Below, piece after piece: positions 35,703 to 36,081 of a stretch of 36,081 nucleotides of DNA. Where the stretch lies: positions 1 to 36,081 of the forward strand of contig NZ_JAICBZ010000041.1 in NCBI RefSeq assembly GCF_020179405.1, read 5' to 3'. The number at the start of each line of letters is the position of its first letter. Position 1 is the first letter of the stretch. This DNA comes from Xinfangfangia pollutisoli (GTDB taxonomy: Bacteria; Pseudomonadota; Alphaproteobacteria; Rhodobacterales; Rhodobacteraceae). The notes beneath the pieces are model-generated. The model did not search any database. It was not told the origin of the DNA and saw only the letters and a list, made by a program, of their open reading frames with translations. The position numbers were made by a program, and so were the translations under genes.

Positions 35703-36081
35703 ATGACGATGACACGCAGCCTGTTGCGCGGGGGGGCCGTGCTGGCCGTGGCCTTGGCCGCGGGCCATCTGGTACAGACCGTATCCGCAACACGCACCGA
35801 ACGCGCGGCCGCCGAAGCTGGGCGGGCCGCCGCGAAACAGACCGAACCGAAGCAGATCGAGCCGGTCTCGGCCGGGCCCGACACGGCCGCCGCCCGGCTT
35901 GCCGCCGTGCCCGCCTTGCCCGGCGATCCTGTCGCAACCCCGACCCCGATTCCGGCCCCCACTCCGGCCCCCACTCCGGCCCCGACTCTGGCCCCGACTC
36001 TGGCCCCTGCCGCGGCCCCCGAAGCCCCGGTTGCGGCGCCGGCCCTGCCGGTCGCGCCTGCGGCTAAGGGCGCCGCGCCGC
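35703..36081 (+). CDS. Exported Pro/Ala-rich protein of unknown function, partial (3' end beyond the window)
   Basis: The ATG at 35703 opens a frame that stays open to the window end (126 codons). Residues 1-28 look like a signal peptide or a single N-terminal membrane anchor (MTMTRSLLRGGAVLAVALAAGHL). An Ala/Arg/Glu-rich segment follows, then a Pro/Ala/Thr-rich stretch built on PTPA and PTLA units, typical of a linker that spans part of the periplasm. No catalytic domain is visible yet, so the function must lie in the missing C-terminus. The ribosome site is poor (GGGGGCCGG); the second ATG, two codons later, is equally possible. I do not recognise the family. An antisense frame covers part of it, but that frame has no coherent protein features. 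Confidence 0.65.
   Translation, partial: MTMTRSLLRGGAVLAVALAAGHLVQTVSATRTERAAAEAGRAAAKQTEPKQIEPVSAGPDTAAARLAAVPALPGDPVATPTPIPAPTPAPTPAPTLAPTLAPAAAPEAPVAAPALPVAPAAKGAAP
35949..36008 (+). repeat. 12-bp tandem repeat coding Ala-Pro-Thr-Pro/Leu units
   Basis: Five consecutive 12-bp units with the pattern ACTC(C/T)GGCCCC(C/G) (first unit ATTCCGGCCCCC) keep the reading frame and encode repeats of four residues. The last two of the five units share a C-to-T change (PTLA), which suggests recent duplication. Such repeats are prone to copy-number change by slippage. Confidence 0.8.

Overview
The window is high-GC alphaproteobacterial chromosome, most likely Rhodobacteraceae (Paracoccus or a close relative). 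I infer this from the gene content and order: a rimP-nusA-ylxR-infB operon, tamA-tamB, and a secA block next to a parvulin, argJ and mutT. No tRNA, rRNA, transposase, integrase or CRISPR array was seen. Most long reading frames opposite real genes are high-GC shadows.

Positions 1-17461 form a catabolic island in four facing transcription units. Unit 1 (minus, 5746 to 1) encodes a peptide-type ABC importer without its binding protein, a CaiB/BaiF CoA-transferase, and an enoyl-CoA hydratase-domain protein cut by the window edge. Unit 2 (plus, 5903-8077) encodes an IclR-family regulator and an AcoC-like E2 protein (lipoyl domain, E3-binding domain, alpha/beta hydrolase). Unit 3 (minus, 11193 to 8132) encodes an acyl-CoA dehydrogenase, an OtnK-type kinase and a FucA-like class II aldolase. 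Unit 4 (plus, 11361-17461) encodes an E1 alpha/beta fusion, the missing periplasmic binding protein, a class III aminotransferase and a class IV aminotransferase that resembles (R)-selective amine transaminases. Both divergent promoter regions carry an IclR-like palindrome, which suggests one regulon. My reading is an inducible route that imports an amino compound, transaminates it, oxidatively cleaves or decarboxylates the carbonyl product to an acyl-CoA, and finishes by beta-oxidation. A kinase/aldolase branch handles a hydroxylated fragment. The substrate is unknown.

Positions 17472-22873 hold tamB and tamA (minus), the outer-membrane translocation/assembly module. A small SAM-dependent methyltransferase (23174-23815) diverges from them.

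Positions 23901-29605 hold the transcription/translation operon rimP-nusA-ylxR-infB. It has a clear promoter, a short leader that ends in an intrinsic-terminator hairpin just before rimP (a probable attenuator), and a strong terminator after infB.

Positions 29635-32592 (minus) hold a 46-codon small ORF, mutT, argJ with an unusual Lys/Ala-rich N-terminal extension, and an exported parvulin-type prolyl isomerase. secA (32791-35523) diverges from them. The window ends inside an exported Pro/Ala-rich protein of unknown function that contains a 12-bp tandem repeat.
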